Positions 1 to 8,941 of a DNA stretch of 64,000 bases are shown here, in pieces (within the stretch, counting starts at the first letter, position 1; each line of letters opens with the position of its first letter). The stretch is from Deltaproteobacteria bacterium (GTDB lineage Bacteria > Desulfobacterota > Desulfomonilia > UBA1062), in assembly GCA_029547185.1 (NCBI GenBank), contig JAKPPU010000170.1:52031-116030 (forward strand). Direction: 5' to 3'. The position numbers and the translations under genes are program-made. Under the pieces are notes generated by a model, which saw nothing but the letters and a program-made list of their open reading frames with translations, was not told the DNA's origin and ran no database searches.

Positions 1-2
1 CA

Positions 3-1550
3 CTCGCCCCCTATGGGGATGTGGAGTTCGAGGTGGTCGTGTCCTGCCTCGAAGATCACGCGGCCGGGGAAGCTTCGGCCCCTTCGTATGCGGATGCCCT
101 CTCGGTCTCTTCACGGTTCTTCTCCATGGCCAGAGGCCGCGAGAGCATCATCAGCACCTCGAACGAAGACTTCAACGTCCTCATCGAGCGGTCCGTTTCA
201 GACCTCCGGATGATGCTCACCGATGTCGGAAACGGCATACTCTATCCCGATGCGGGGATTCCCTGGTTCTCCACCCCGTTCGGCAGGGACGGCATCATTA
301 CGGCATGGGAGACGCTGTGGTTCAACCCCGATATCGCCAGGGGGGTCCTCGCGTATCTCTCCGACAATCAGGCAAGGAGCTTCAACGATATTCAGGATGC
401 GGAGCCGGGCAAGATCCTTCACGAGGTGCGCATGGGGGAAATGACCAATACGGGCGAGCTTCCCTACGCCAGGTACTATGGGAGCTCGGATTCCACCCCC
501 CTCTTCATCATGCTCGCAGGCCGCTATCTGCAGAGGACAGGGGATCTCGCCTTCGTCGAGTCGATCTGGCCGCACATCAAGCGCGCTCTGGACTGGATCA
601 ATATGTACGGAGACATGGACGGGGACGGCTTTGTGGAGTACGCCAGAAAGACCGAGATCGGGATCAGGAACCAGGCCTGGAAGGACTCGCCCGAGTCGGT
701 GTTCCACGAGAACGGCGACCTCGCCACCCCGCCCGTCGCGATCTGCGAGATCCAGGGTTATGTCTTCGCGGCGAAGAGGCAGGCTGCCTACATTGCGCAG
801 CAGCTCGGGCTTCAGCAGATCGCCTTCGAGCTCCTCTCCCAGGCCAAAGAGATTCAGAGAAACTTCGAAGAGACCTTCTGGGATGAAACACTGCCCGGCT
901 ATGTCCTTGCCCTCGACCAGAACAAGAGGCCCTGCCGGGTGAGGGCCTCGAACATGGGCCACTGTCTCTTTTCGGGCATTTCGTCGAGCGCCCATGCACG
1001 GATAGTGGCCGACTCCCTGATGGATGAGACCTTCTTCAGCGGATGGGGCGTGAGGACCCTGGCCAAGGGTCAGCCGCGCTTCAACCCGATGTCCTATCAC
1101 AACGGCTCCATATGGCCGCACGACAATGCCATGATTGCCGAAGGCATGTCGCGGTACGGCTTCAAGGTGTATGCAGGCAGGATCCTCGATGCCATGTTCC
1201 GCGTGAGCCAGTTCACGGAACTGCGGAGGTTCCCCGAGCTCTTCTGCGGCTTCGACCGCCGGCCGAACCAGGGGCCGACCCTCTATCCCGTCGCCTGCTC
1301 GCCCCAGGCATGGGCGGCGGCCAGCATCTTTTCCCTGCTGCAGTCATGCCTCGGGCTCTCCATTCAGGCATCTTCCAAGCAGATACAATTCACCCAGCCA
1401 TACCTGCCCGAGTTCCTGAGCAGCATCCATATCAGGAACCTCGCAATATGGGATGCCTTCATCGATTTTGTAGCCGAGCGGCATGAGCTGAGCGCCAGCA
1501 TTACCGTGCTCAGGCGCACCGGCGACATCTCGGTGATAGTGAGCAAGTGA
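3..1550 (+). CDS. Amylo-alpha-1,6-glucosidase / glycogen debranching enzyme, 5'-truncated by the window edge
   Basis: The reading frame is open from the first bases, so the true start lies outside the window; about 515 residues are visible. It matches the alpha/alpha-barrel catalytic domain of bacterial glycogen-debranching enzymes (GDE_C / MGH1-like fold). Family landmarks are WFSTPFGRDG, RMGEMTNTGELPYARYYGS, NQAWKDS and HNGSIWPHDNAM. The Asp of WKDS and a Glu near ELFCGF are the likely catalytic acid and base by analogy with eukaryotic debranching enzymes; that assignment is inference. These enzymes hydrolyse alpha-1,6 branch stubs of cytosolic glycogen or maltodextrin. The gene ends in TGA at 1550 and no other glycogen gene is visible downstream. 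Confidence 0.88.
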   Translation, partial: LAPYGDVEFEVVVSCLEDHAAGEASAPSYADALSVSSRFFSMARGRESIISTSNEDFNVLIERSVSDLRMMLTDVGNGILYPDAGIPWFSTPFGRDGIITAWETLWFNPDIARGVLAYLSDNQARSFNDIQDAEPGKILHEVRMGEMTNTGELPYARYYGSSDSTPLFIMLAGRYLQRTGDLAFVESIWPHIKRALDWINMYGDMDGDGFVEYARKTEIGIRNQAWKDSPESVFHENGDLATPPVAICEIQGYVFAAKRQAAYIAQQLGLQQIAFELLSQAKEIQRNFEETFWDETLPGYVLALDQNKRPCRVRASNMGHCLFSGISSSAHARIVADSLMDETFFSGWGVRTLAKGQPRFNPMSYHNGSIWPHDNAMIAEGMSRYGFKVYAGRILDAMFRVSQFTELRRFPELFCGFDRRPNQGPTLYPVACSPQAWAAASIFSLLQSCLGLSIQASSKQIQFTQPYLPEFLSSIHIRNLAIWDAFIDFVAERHELSASITVLRRTGDISVIVSK

Positions 1551-1563
1551 GCAGAGACAGGCT

Positions 1564-1857
1564 CTACCAGGCAGAGATCAGGTTCGGTAGGGCCTGGATC
1601 GCTCCCCGGAGGAGCTCATCGAAAGAGGCCGGGAGCCAGGCGACCTGCCGCACCTCCATCCGGCAGTAATCTCCTTTCTGCGGGGTGTCCGTGAAGGAAA
1701 AAGGGCTGTCCCGAGCTTCCGGATGTCCGGCTCCATGCCTCCTGAGGCTCGCCTTTCTTCACATGACGACCCCGTGGGGCACTTCCTCAGTGGAAACGCT
1801 CACGGTGAAATCAACGGATCTCCGCGGTTCGTCCGCCGGAATGGCGTCGCCCATCAT
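1564..1857 (-). pseudogene. Possible decayed small gene between the debranching enzyme and the ion channel
   Basis: A minus-strand frame starting with ATG at 1857 reads as plausible protein (MMGDAIPADEPRRS, then DFTVSVSTEEVPHGVV) but meets TGA at 1759-1761. The same frame continues protein-like (SPFSFTDTPQKGDYCRMEV, then VRQVAWLPASFDELL) to a TAG at 1564-1566. A parallel frame after the TGA is also protein-like, so a frameshift is as likely as a point nonsense mutation. I do not recognise the family. The rest of 1551-1912 shows no other gene. Confidence 0.3.
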
Positions 1858-1912
1858 GAGGGGTCAAGCTGAACATCCTCCAACCTGAATGCCGAGACCG
1901 GTTTCAATATTT

Positions 1913-2647
1913 TCAGTCATTCCCTGCGGCATCTCCCGGCCCGGCCCCCCTGCCCACGAGGATGGAGGCAATGAAGGCGGTGAAATAGCCGAATATGCTG
2001 AAGGCGTACAGGGCGAGGAGGAAGCAGAGGACCCTGCCTTCTCCGGTCCTGGGCCAGTAGTCCGACCCCATGGTGGTCATGATCATGGCAGTCCACCACA
2101 GGGCGTCTCCGTAATCCTCAAGCCCCTTGCCGGACTCTCCGTGCCCTTTTTCAAAGGCGAGCATGCCGGCGGCACCGCCGAACACGACAATGACCGTGGA
2201 GAGGACGACATACCCGAAACCGCCCCGCCTCATGTATGCCTGCAGGGCATGCATGGTGCGGTTGAGGGTGCTCACCACCCTGATGAGCCTCAATCCCCTG
2301 ATGGCGCTCGCCAGTTTGAGGATCGGGAGAAGCCGCAGGACGCGGAAAATGCGGAAAGCAGGGACGAAGAGGGAAAGCATGACGATCCAGTTGTGCCGGA
2401 CATAGAGCCCTTTGTCCGGCGTGAGCACGATTTCCGTCAGGGTCTCGGCGATGAAGACGATCCAGATCAGAATTCCGAGGAATTCTCCAAGAGGACTGAT
2501 TCCCCAGACGTATTCGATGATCAGGAGGGCAAACCAGACGAAGGCAAGCACGACCATGGGCGTCTCGACCCAGTTCTGGAACTGTCCGAGGGCTGTTTCC
2601 CTCTCTTGGGGAGGCACTTCTTTCAGCCTTTCGCCCGTGTCACCCAT
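1913..2647 (-). CDS. Voltage-gated-like six-TM ion channel with variant pore motif
   Basis: About 244 residues with six hydrophobic segments and a pore loop. S1 (VVLAFVWFALLIIEYVW) and S2 are followed by an Arg-rich S4-like stretch (FRIFRVLRLLPILKLA), then S5, a re-entrant loop and S6. The loop reads ALWWTAMIMTTMGSDYW where potassium channels carry TTVGYGD, so ion selectivity cannot be taken for granted. Start choice: ATG at 2647 has AGGG close upstream and a stronger GGAGGG 16 bases away. An upstream in-frame ATG at 2716 has no ribosome-binding site and adds 23 polar residues. It is an inner-membrane protein with no operon partner visible. Confidence 0.8.
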   Translation of the reverse strand: MGDTGERLKEVPPQERETALGQFQNWVETPMVVLAFVWFALLIIEYVWGISPLGEFLGILIWIVFIAETLTEIVLTPDKGLYVRHNWIVMLSLFVPAFRIFRVLRLLPILKLASAIRGLRLIRVVSTLNRTMHALQAYMRRGGFGYVVLSTVIVVFGGAAGMLAFEKGHGESGKGLEDYGDALWWTAMIMTTMGSDYWPRTGEGRVLCFLLALYAFSIFGYFTAFIASILVGRGAGPGDAAGND

Positions 2648-2964
2648 CGTCCCTGAACCGCGGCCCTCCTTCCTGCCCAGCTTTACTCCTGTAATAACAA
2701 TAGGGCATGCCGGCATGGACGCAAGTATTCCGCTTCCAATCCCGCTGACAGCTCCCGGATGCGACGGAGCCTTTCAGTCGAAATCGGGCTCAAGACTTGA
2801 TCGGAAATGATAATGGGGTTATCAATACATGGGGACCTCGTGTGTATGCAGTAAGGTCGGGGCGAGGTCGGGGCAGTGCGGGTCGGGTTCATCCCGTGTC
2901 TTTCCGGGAGAGAGCGCCCGATGCGCCTCATGGAGTTCAAAAAATGCACAAGCTGGGAGGAGAG

Positions 2965-3360
2965 ATGAGTGTTCTGAAAGAATTCAAGGAATTCGCCGTC
3001 AAAGGGAATGCGATGGATATGGCCGTAGGCATCATTATCGGGGCTGCCTTCGGCAAGATCGTTTCCTCTCTCGTGGCCGACGTGATCATGCCGCCCATCG
3101 GGATCATCGTGGGCGGCGTCGACTTTACGGACCTCGCGATCACGCTCAAGGCCGCAAGCGCCGGTGCGCCGGCCGTCGTGCTGTCATACGGCAAGTTCAT
3201 CCAGACAGTGGTGGACTTCACGATCATCGCCTTTGCGATCTTCCTTCTGGTCAAGGGGATGAACACCATGAGGAAGCCCGAGCCCGAGAGCGCTCCGGAG
3301 GTCCCCAACCAGGAAAAGCTCCTTGCCGAGATCCGTGACCTCCTCAGAAAGAAAGGGTGA
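2965..3360 (+). CDS. mscL: Large-conductance mechanosensitive channel MscL
   Basis: 131 residues, the usual family length. The start at 2965 is set by GGGAGGAGAG immediately upstream; the frame is open further 5' but that stretch is not MscL-like. The N-terminal amphipathic helix and TM1 carry the signature [20 protein letters not shown]. The periplasmic loop follows, then TM2 ([19 protein letters not shown]) and a charged C-terminal bundle ending [14 protein letters not shown]. MscL is a homopentameric inner-membrane pore that opens under hypo-osmotic tension. It converges with the FAD oxidoreductase gene, leaving only 9 bases between the two stop codons. Confidence 0.96.
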   Translation: MSVLKEFKEFAVKGNAMDMAVGIIIGAAFGKIVSSLVADVIMPPIGIIVGGVDFTDLAITLKAASAGAPAVVLSYGKFIQTVVDFTIIAFAIFLLVKGMNTMRKPEPESAPEVPNQEKLLAEIRDLLRKKG

Positions 3361-3369
3361 GGGGCTGCA

Positions 3370-4779
3370 TCACACTTCGAGAATCGCACCCTGCCTGATG
3401 AGCTCTTTCTGTACGTCCTTGAACGGGACCTGTCTCGGAGGGCGGAAGGTGCGGGCGGCGATTGCGGCACAGACGCCTGCTGCATGGCCCGTGGCCATCG
3501 ATATCGGCATCACCCGGTAGGATGTGTTGGCCTCGTGCGTCCCGGATATGCACCTTCCGGCGACGACGAGGTTCTCCACCCCTTTGGGGATCAGGCATCG
3601 CAAGGGGATATCGTATGCCCGGCCGGCGGGGACAGGCTTGAGCATCGTGCCCTTTCCCTTTGGATTGTGCTCGTCGATGGGGTAGGTGCCGAGCGCGATG
3701 ACATCGTCGTGCTTGCGGGCTTCGAGGACGTCGTCTGCGGTAAGCTGGTATTCGCCCAGGATCCTCCTCGTCTCCCGCACGCACACGGTGGTGCCGCTCT
3801 GGATGGTGTAGGCCTTCTCGAATCCGGGGACATACCTGCGGAAGAAGGCCGAGATCATGCTCACCTGCCTCCGGCCTTCCCACTCGGCATACGTGAGGTC
3901 CCAGACATCGGTTCCGAGCACGTTGATGATGCGCGAGCTGTTCACATCCACCTCCTTCTCGTGGGGGCTGCCGAAGAAGAGGATGTCTTCGCGGGGGAGA
4001 TCGAGCTCGCCCGCCTCCTCGGCCTTCCTGATGAGGTCCCAGAGCCCGTGAATGCCGTACCACTGGTCGGGATGTTCCTTCACATACGCATCGAACGCAG
4101 CCTTTTCGAACTCTCCCATCCTGAAGAGCAGGGTCATGGGCTGTACGCCGCCGTCTTCACGGCCGACCTCGAAGGTTGCGCCGGCGCTGGCGGCCATGTC
4201 GCCGTCACCCGTGCAGTCGACCACCACCTGGGCTCTGATGACGACGGGACCCGATTTGGTTTCGAAGACCGCACCCGAGACCGCGTCCTCGATGAAGGCA
4301 CTGCTTGCGAAGCAGTGGAGCAGATAGTTCGCCCCTGCGCTGTCGAGCATGCCGAATGCGGCCGCTTTGAAGATCTCGGGATCGAAGGGAACGGTATATC
4401 CGGTTCTGTCGGATGGAGGCAGGGCTCCGCCGCCGAGAACCAGCCTGGAGACAAGGTCTCCGAGCGCCCCTGCAATGGTGGGGTTGCCGTCTCCGTGGTC
4501 CGTGGGAAACAGGCTGGTAGAGCCGCGCGTCTGGTGCTCGTTCTGATGGGTGTAATAGGATGAGATGGGGATCACCAGGGCAGCGGTGGCATTGCCTCCG
4601 AGGAACCCGTATCGTTCAGCCAGGATGACATCCGCCCCGGCACGGGCAGCCCCGAAGGCGGCGCCCAATCCTGCCGGGCCGCCGCCCACGATAAGCACCT
4701 GCGTTTCGGCTGCCACCACTGCCGTCCTCGAGGGCAGGGTGACAGTGCTGATTTTCTCCGGCCGTCTCAGAATGGGCAT
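3370..4779 (-). CDS. FAD-dependent oxidoreductase (FAD_oxidored family)
   Basis: 469 residues. A Rossmann dinucleotide site (VLIVGGGPAGLGAAFGAARA) begins near residue 28 and is followed by ERYGFLGGNAT, typical of the PF12831 FAD-dependent oxidoreductases. VVDCTGDGDMAASAG and the C-terminal NLVVAGRCISGTHEANTSYR are the other family blocks. The physiological substrate of this family is generally unknown, and nothing here specifies it. AAGGAGAAGGAT precedes the ATG at 4779. The upstream gene on the same strand ends 24 bases away, so the pair with the pyruvyl-transferase-like gene is probably co-transcribed. Confidence 0.88.
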   Translation of the reverse strand: MPILRRPEKISTVTLPSRTAVVAAETQVLIVGGGPAGLGAAFGAARAGADVILAERYGFLGGNATAALVIPISSYYTHQNEHQTRGSTSLFPTDHGDGNPTIAGALGDLVSRLVLGGGALPPSDRTGYTVPFDPEIFKAAAFGMLDSAGANYLLHCFASSAFIEDAVSGAVFETKSGPVVIRAQVVVDCTGDGDMAASAGATFEVGREDGGVQPMTLLFRMGEFEKAAFDAYVKEHPDQWYGIHGLWDLIRKAEEAGELDLPREDILFFGSPHEKEVDVNSSRIINVLGTDVWDLTYAEWEGRRQVSMISAFFRRYVPGFEKAYTIQSGTTVCVRETRRILGEYQLTADDVLEARKHDDVIALGTYPIDEHNPKGKGTMLKPVPAGRAYDIPLRCLIPKGVENLVVAGRCISGTHEANTSYRVMPISMATGHAAGVCAAIAARTFRPPRQVPFKDVQKELIRQGAILEV

Positions 4780-4803
4780 ATCCTTCTCCTTAAAGTCCGG
4801 TCT

Positions 4804-5937
4804 TCAGGGCTGTCGATGCATCCTCTCCAGCAGACTGACCGCGATTCTGTTGTTCTTGCAGGCCCGCTTTTTCATTTCAGGGAGGGCCTTGGCGATCCGG
4901 TCCCGGAAGGAATCCTTCGAATCCCAGACCCGGTCGATATAGGCGATGAGCCTCCCCGCATTCACCAGCCTGAGCGGAGGGAATTCGAAGTTCATGTCCT
5001 TCAGGAAATACATGACCTTTGTCGAATAGGGCAGCCCGATGAACGGGACCTCCTGGAGCGCAGCGAAGATAAGGAAATGGAGACGCATCCCCAGGGCAAA
5101 ATCAAAATGCTTCATCAGCGTCAGAAGCTGCCCGGGAGTGTACTCCCCGGCGAGGACAGTGCAGGATTGGGGCTTCAGCGTTTTTGCGATCACTGCATGG
5201 GAGTGCTGCATGTCCTGCTCGCTCCGCTCCATGGGGACGAAGACCACCCTCGCGCCATACCGGTCGATGATATAGTCTGCAGCGTTCGCCAGGAGTGAAT
5301 GGTAGTAGTCGATATCGATATCCGGTGCGGCGGGTCCGGGCTCGCGGACGGACATGCCCACAAGCCTTTCGCCCCCGTCCATGTGCTCGCGCATCAGGGC
5401 GTTTTCGGGCAGAGGCTTCGGGCTCAGGAGCAGGGCAGGGTCTGCGGTAACGATGATCTCGCATCCGACCCCTGCATCCTCCAGAACCCTCTTTGCCCCC
5501 CGTTCCCGGACGGTTATCACCGCTGACTTATCGAGCATATCTCCTACCAGCTTCTGGATGGACTGGCTTTTCAGAGGGCCGGCGCTCACGGCATACACCA
5601 TGACGGGCACACCCGCCTCGTGCGCGATTTCCACCTCGCGCAGATACGTCTTTGCATCGGCATCGTAAAGGATCCCGCCGCCTCCGAGGATGAAGAGGTC
5701 GAGGTCCTCGACCTCGGGCCTGATTTCACTGCGCGTGAGGTCCCTCACCGGAACAACCTTATCGACGGGGTGCCTCCGGATCGTATCGTCGGGATTGCGC
5801 GAGAACACGGTGATCCTGACAGGGACCGAGCTTCGGAGCTCGGTTATGATCGATTCGAGGATCGCCTCGTCACCGAGGTTGAAGCCTCCGTAGGAGCCTG
5901 AGATGCCTACACGGTATACAAGGTCTTCCGAATTCAT
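4804..5937 (-). CDS. Polysaccharide pyruvyl transferase family protein (CsaB-like)
   Basis: 377 residues matching the PF04230 family. The N-terminus (VGISGSYGGFNLGDEAILES) and the central ILGGGGILYD glycine stretch followed by VYAVSAGPL are characteristic. The C-terminal half carries FALGMRLHFLIFAALQEVPF, matching the family's conserved R-x-H acceptor/donor region. CsaB proteins add pyruvate ketals to cell-wall polymers that anchor S-layer proteins; family members elsewhere act on exopolysaccharides. The actual acceptor here is unknown. It is the first gene of a likely two-gene unit with the FAD oxidoreductase. Confidence 0.85.
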   Translation of the reverse strand: MNSEDLVYRVGISGSYGGFNLGDEAILESIITELRSSVPVRITVFSRNPDDTIRRHPVDKVVPVRDLTRSEIRPEVEDLDLFILGGGGILYDADAKTYLREVEIAHEAGVPVMVYAVSAGPLKSQSIQKLVGDMLDKSAVITVRERGAKRVLEDAGVGCEIIVTADPALLLSPKPLPENALMREHMDGGERLVGMSVREPGPAAPDIDIDYYHSLLANAADYIIDRYGARVVFVPMERSEQDMQHSHAVIAKTLKPQSCTVLAGEYTPGQLLTLMKHFDFALGMRLHFLIFAALQEVPFIGLPYSTKVMYFLKDMNFEFPPLRLVNAGRLIAYIDRVWDSKDSFRDRIAKALPEMKKRACKNNRIAVSLLERMHRQP

Positions 5938-6025
5938 CCCGTTCCTGCCTTTTTATTTGCCTTTTGATGATGTATCTCTCTTAAGAAGATACTGCACGGC
6001 ATGGACCATAACTCAATATGCCTTC

Positions 6026-6065
6026 ACTGCCCGGCCAGGCTTTGAGGCCCGGGCTGCAGTTTTTT
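6026..6065 (+). terminator. Hairpin followed by T-run in a divergent spacer
   Basis: ACTGC (6026-6030) pairs with GCAGT (6056-6060), and the stem continues imperfectly through CCGG/CCGGG. TTTTT follows directly. No plus-strand gene ends here, so it is either an attenuator in the leader of the 6131 gene or a chance GC-rich repeat. A TATACT -10-like hexamer lies after it, near 6090, which would bypass it. Confidence 0.3.
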
Positions 6066-6130
6066 AATGTGCTGCGGGCTGATAATTGCTATACTTGCGT
6101 GAACATTATCGATTCTCAAGGAGGGAAGGT

Positions 6131-6436
6131 ATGCTGACCGTTGTAGCCGTGCTCAAGGCCAAACAGGGCAAAGAGAAGGAGATGGAGGATGCCCTCGCGG
6201 GAATAGTGCCGAAGGTCGGGGCGGAGGAAGGAACCCTGGCGTATGTCCTCCACCGTGCGAAGAAGGAGCCGGGGAAATTTCTCCTCTATGAGAAGTATCA
6301 GGACAAGGACGCCCTGAACCGCCACAGCGCAACGCCGTATTTCGTGGAGCTCTTCGGGACCATAGGGCCTCTGCTCGACGGCAATCCCTCGATCGAGGTC
6401 TTCGAGGAGATCGCAGCAATACCCGGCAAGGGATAG
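6131..6436 (+). CDS. Antibiotic-biosynthesis-monooxygenase (ABM) fold protein
   Basis: 101 residues with the dimeric alpha-beta barrel pattern of the ABM / YgiN family: MLTVVAVLKAKQGKEKEME, then EEGTLAYVLHRAKKEPGKF, LLYEKYQDKDALNRHSATPY and FVELFGTIGPLL. Such proteins include quinol monooxygenases and many of unknown role, so no substrate is assigned. The ATG at 6131 has AAGGAGGG at 6119-6125; an upstream in-frame ATG at 6086 lacks a site. It stands alone, divergent from the pyruvyl-transferase gene. Confidence 0.85.
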   Translation: MLTVVAVLKAKQGKEKEMEDALAGIVPKVGAEEGTLAYVLHRAKKEPGKFLLYEKYQDKDALNRHSATPYFVELFGTIGPLLDGNPSIEVFEEIAAIPGKG

Positions 6437-6510
6437 CTGCGGTTTTCTTCATGCTGTTCGGTGGAGAGGGGGCCGGGAGGAGCCCTTCCTTCACCGGAAT
6501 CACTTGTTTG

Positions 6511-6619
6511 TTTGCGTCCTATGGCTCGCCTTACGGGCGATCCCGTAAACTCGCTTAAGCTTCGCTACGCTCAGACAGTACGGGATCAAGAGCCCTCCAG
6601 GCTTCGCCATGGACGCAAA
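6511..6619. repeat. Nested palindromic (cloverleaf-like) element
   Basis: Outer arms TTTGCGTCC (6511-6519) and GGACGCAAA (6611-6619) are perfect inverted repeats; after a one-base bulge ATGGC/GCCAT continues the stem. Inside are GATCCCGTA (6539-6547) and TACGGGATC (6579-6587), again perfect, plus small hairpins on each side (TCGCC/GGCGA at 6526-6540; AGCC/GGCT near 6590-6604). The rest of the 6437-6732 spacer holds no gene. I did not notice a second copy in the window. The architecture resembles REP/MITE-type interspersed palindromes. Confidence 0.6.
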
Positions 6620-6732
6620 TCAAAAAGTGCTTAACGGTTCATCCAGGACTCCTCCCGGCCCCCTTGTCACGCCCTTTCAGATTCAAAATCCCTTTGTCTG
6701 CCATGGCAGCGGCGAGAGACCGTTCGATCAGC

Positions 6733-8724
6733 TCATGCGGTGCGGGAGAGGGCCTTTCTCGCCTCTGCCCTCGTCTCGTAGATGTGCGGGGCGAGCTTTC
6801 TCTCCTTGAGGGCGTCGCCGAGCTTCATCCGCAGGAAGGTGTTCGTGGTGTAGCGCGTCACGCCGGTGTAGTATCCGTCCATGAGGCGCTTGACCATGTC
6901 GGTGTACTCGTCCACGAGCTCGGGCAGGATGTCGAAGTTGTCGTAGTTCACGATGGTGTAGACCTTCCGCCTGAGCGGGGACAGGATCTTCATGACCATC
7001 TCCTCCACGGCACGGATATCCTCCGATGACCTGATCCTGTAGCCCTCGAAGTTCACGAAGAAGAGATCCTCCTCCGGGTCGTAGGTGAGCCGCTCTTCGA
7101 GGGTGAGGCCGAAGATGCAGTCCTTGAGGTTCATGGGGCCTTCCTCGAAGATCCTGCTGTCCATGAGCGCAGGATTCTTCTTCATGATCGGGATAAACTC
7201 CATGAGGCGCAGGATGTCCTTCTCGATGTCGATGCCGGGCGCGACCTCGATGAGCTCCATGCCCTCTCCGGTGAGCCTGAGCACGCACCTCTCGGTCACG
7301 AAGTAGACGGGCTGGCCCTTCATGACCGCATACCTGCCGCTGAAGGTCACGTGCTCCACGCGCGAGCGGAATTTGATCGTGCTTCCTTCCCGGACGATCT
7401 TCAACTTTCCGTCCTCGACCGAGACCTCGAGGCCGCCTGCCGTGAAGGTACCCACGAACACGACCTTTCTCGCATTCTGGCTGATGTTGATGAAGCCCCC
7501 GCACCCCGCCATCTTCGTGCCGAACTTGCTCACGTTCGCGTTCCCCTCCGCGTCGGCCTGGGCGAGCCCCAGGAAGCAGCAGTCGAGCCCTCCTCCGTCG
7601 TAGTAGTCGAACTGGTAGGGCTGGTCGATGATGCAGTCCGCGTTCGTCGCCGCACCGAAGCTCAGGCCCCCGGCCGGAAGCCCCCCGATGATGCCGGGCT
7701 CGGCCGTGAGCGTGATGTACTCGAGGACCTTCTCCTCGTGGGCCACGTTCGATACGCCCTCGGGCATGCCGATGCCCAAGTTGATGATGCTGTTTCCCTT
7801 GAGCTCGAAGGCGGCCCTGCGGGCGATGATCTTCCTGGCGTCCATCTCCATGAGGGGAAGCGTCGCCATGGGCACCTTGACCTCGCAGCTGAATGAGGGA
7901 TTGTACTGGACGGAAAAGGTCTGCCAGTGGTTCTCCGGCTGCGAGAGGACCACGCAGTCGACCATGATGCCGGGGATCTTGACCTGCCGGGCGTTGAGCG
8001 TGCCCCTGTCCGCAATGCGCTCCACCTGGACGATGACGAAGCCCCCCGAGTTCTTCGCGGCCATGGCGATGGAGAGGGCCTCCTGGGTGAGGGCCTCCCT
8101 TTCGAAGGTGATGTTGCCGTCCGTGTCCGCGGTCGTTCCCCGTATGATCGCCACGTTGACGGGAAAGGTCTTATACGCCAGGCAGTCCTGTCCGTCGAAG
8201 CTCATGAGCTCGACGAGGTCTTCTTTTGCTGCGTCGTTTATCTTTCCGCCCCCGAAGCGCGGGTCGACATAGGTCCACAGGCCCACGGTCGTCAGTGTCC
8301 GGGGCTTGTGGGCCGCAATGTCCCTGAACATGTGCGAGATGACGCCCTGGGGGAGGTTGTAGGCCTCGATTCTGTTCTCCATGGCCAGCCTGCCGAGCTT
8401 GGGGACGAGGCCCCAGTGCCCGCCGACCACCCGCTTGACGAGTCCCTCGTGGCCGAAGTGGTTGAGCCCCCTGTCGCGGCCGTCGCCCTGGCCCGCTGCA
8501 TAGAGCAGGGTGAGATTTCTCGGTTTTCCCGTCTCGAGGTAAGACGTCTCGATCCTTTTGAGGATCTCTTCCGGGACCCCGATGCTGACGAATCCGCCGG
8601 TTGCGATGGTATCGCCGTCCTGGATGGCCCGTACCGCCTCTCCTGCCGATACCACCTTGCCCCTGCGCATCCGTGAGGGCGGGAGATTCGAAAGCATCGG
8701 ATGGATACGGTTGTTTCTCGCCAT
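6733..8724 (-). CDS. Fused alpha/beta acyl-CoA:carboxylate CoA-transferase with C-terminal extension
   Basis: 663 residues from the ATG at 8724, chosen because AGGAGGA lies just upstream; an in-frame start at 8784 has none. The N-terminal half is the class I CoA-transferase alpha domain (GEAVRAIQDGDTIATGGFVS). The second half is the beta domain with GIGMPEGVSNVA. TAEPGIIGG contains Glu342, the expected glutamyl-CoA thioester nucleophile of the propionate/acetoacetate CoA-transferase group. About 130 residues beyond the usual end (from PMNLKDCIFGL) form an extra domain. The reaction is CoA exchange between an acyl-CoA and a carboxylate in the cytosol; the substrate is not decided by sequence. 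It is divergent from an FAD-linked oxidase. Confidence 0.88.
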   Translation of the reverse strand: MARNNRIHPMLSNLPPSRMRRGKVVSAGEAVRAIQDGDTIATGGFVSIGVPEEILKRIETSYLETGKPRNLTLLYAAGQGDGRDRGLNHFGHEGLVKRVVGGHWGLVPKLGRLAMENRIEAYNLPQGVISHMFRDIAAHKPRTLTTVGLWTYVDPRFGGGKINDAAKEDLVELMSFDGQDCLAYKTFPVNVAIIRGTTADTDGNITFEREALTQEALSIAMAAKNSGGFVIVQVERIADRGTLNARQVKIPGIMVDCVVLSQPENHWQTFSVQYNPSFSCEVKVPMATLPLMEMDARKIIARRAAFELKGNSIINLGIGMPEGVSNVAHEEKVLEYITLTAEPGIIGGLPAGGLSFGAATNADCIIDQPYQFDYYDGGGLDCCFLGLAQADAEGNANVSKFGTKMAGCGGFINISQNARKVVFVGTFTAGGLEVSVEDGKLKIVREGSTIKFRSRVEHVTFSGRYAVMKGQPVYFVTERCVLRLTGEGMELIEVAPGIDIEKDILRLMEFIPIMKKNPALMDSRIFEEGPMNLKDCIFGLTLEERLTYDPEEDLFFVNFEGYRIRSSEDIRAVEEMVMKILSPLRRKVYTIVNYDNFDILPELVDEYTDMVKRLMDGYYTGVTRYTTNTFLRMKLGDALKERKLAPHIYETRAEARKALSRTA

Positions 8725-8941
8725 GGATTCCTCCTGTATGTGGTATGCACGGTGTTCTGATGAGAACTTCCTTATGTGCACCAATTGGGACTCAAGAGGC
8801 CCTGTTTGTCAAGTGCCTCGTGAGGCCGTGCAAAGGCCTGCCTGCTCGATTATGAGCGGTTGGCCATCGAAGTGATTGATGAGAGCTGGATATTTTTCCT
8901 GATCCGTGTATTTTGTTATGGGTAATAAAAATCTGGGGTGT

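Noticed and set aside
198..1121. 307-codon minus-strand frame opposite the debranching enzyme
   Set aside because: It lies wholly within a clearly recognised gene; its sequence is Gly/Val/Arg/His-rich antisense text with no domain. Such frames are expected in GC-rich genes.
3484..4563. 359-codon plus-strand frame opposite the FAD oxidoreductase
   Set aside because: Antisense shadow; the minus strand has a Rossmann fold and a ribosome-binding site, the plus strand has neither.
8830..8860. Possible sigma-54 promoter upstream of the CoA-transferase gene (GGCAGG...TTGCA)
   Set aside because: The spacing between GG and GC is 9 bases instead of the required 10.
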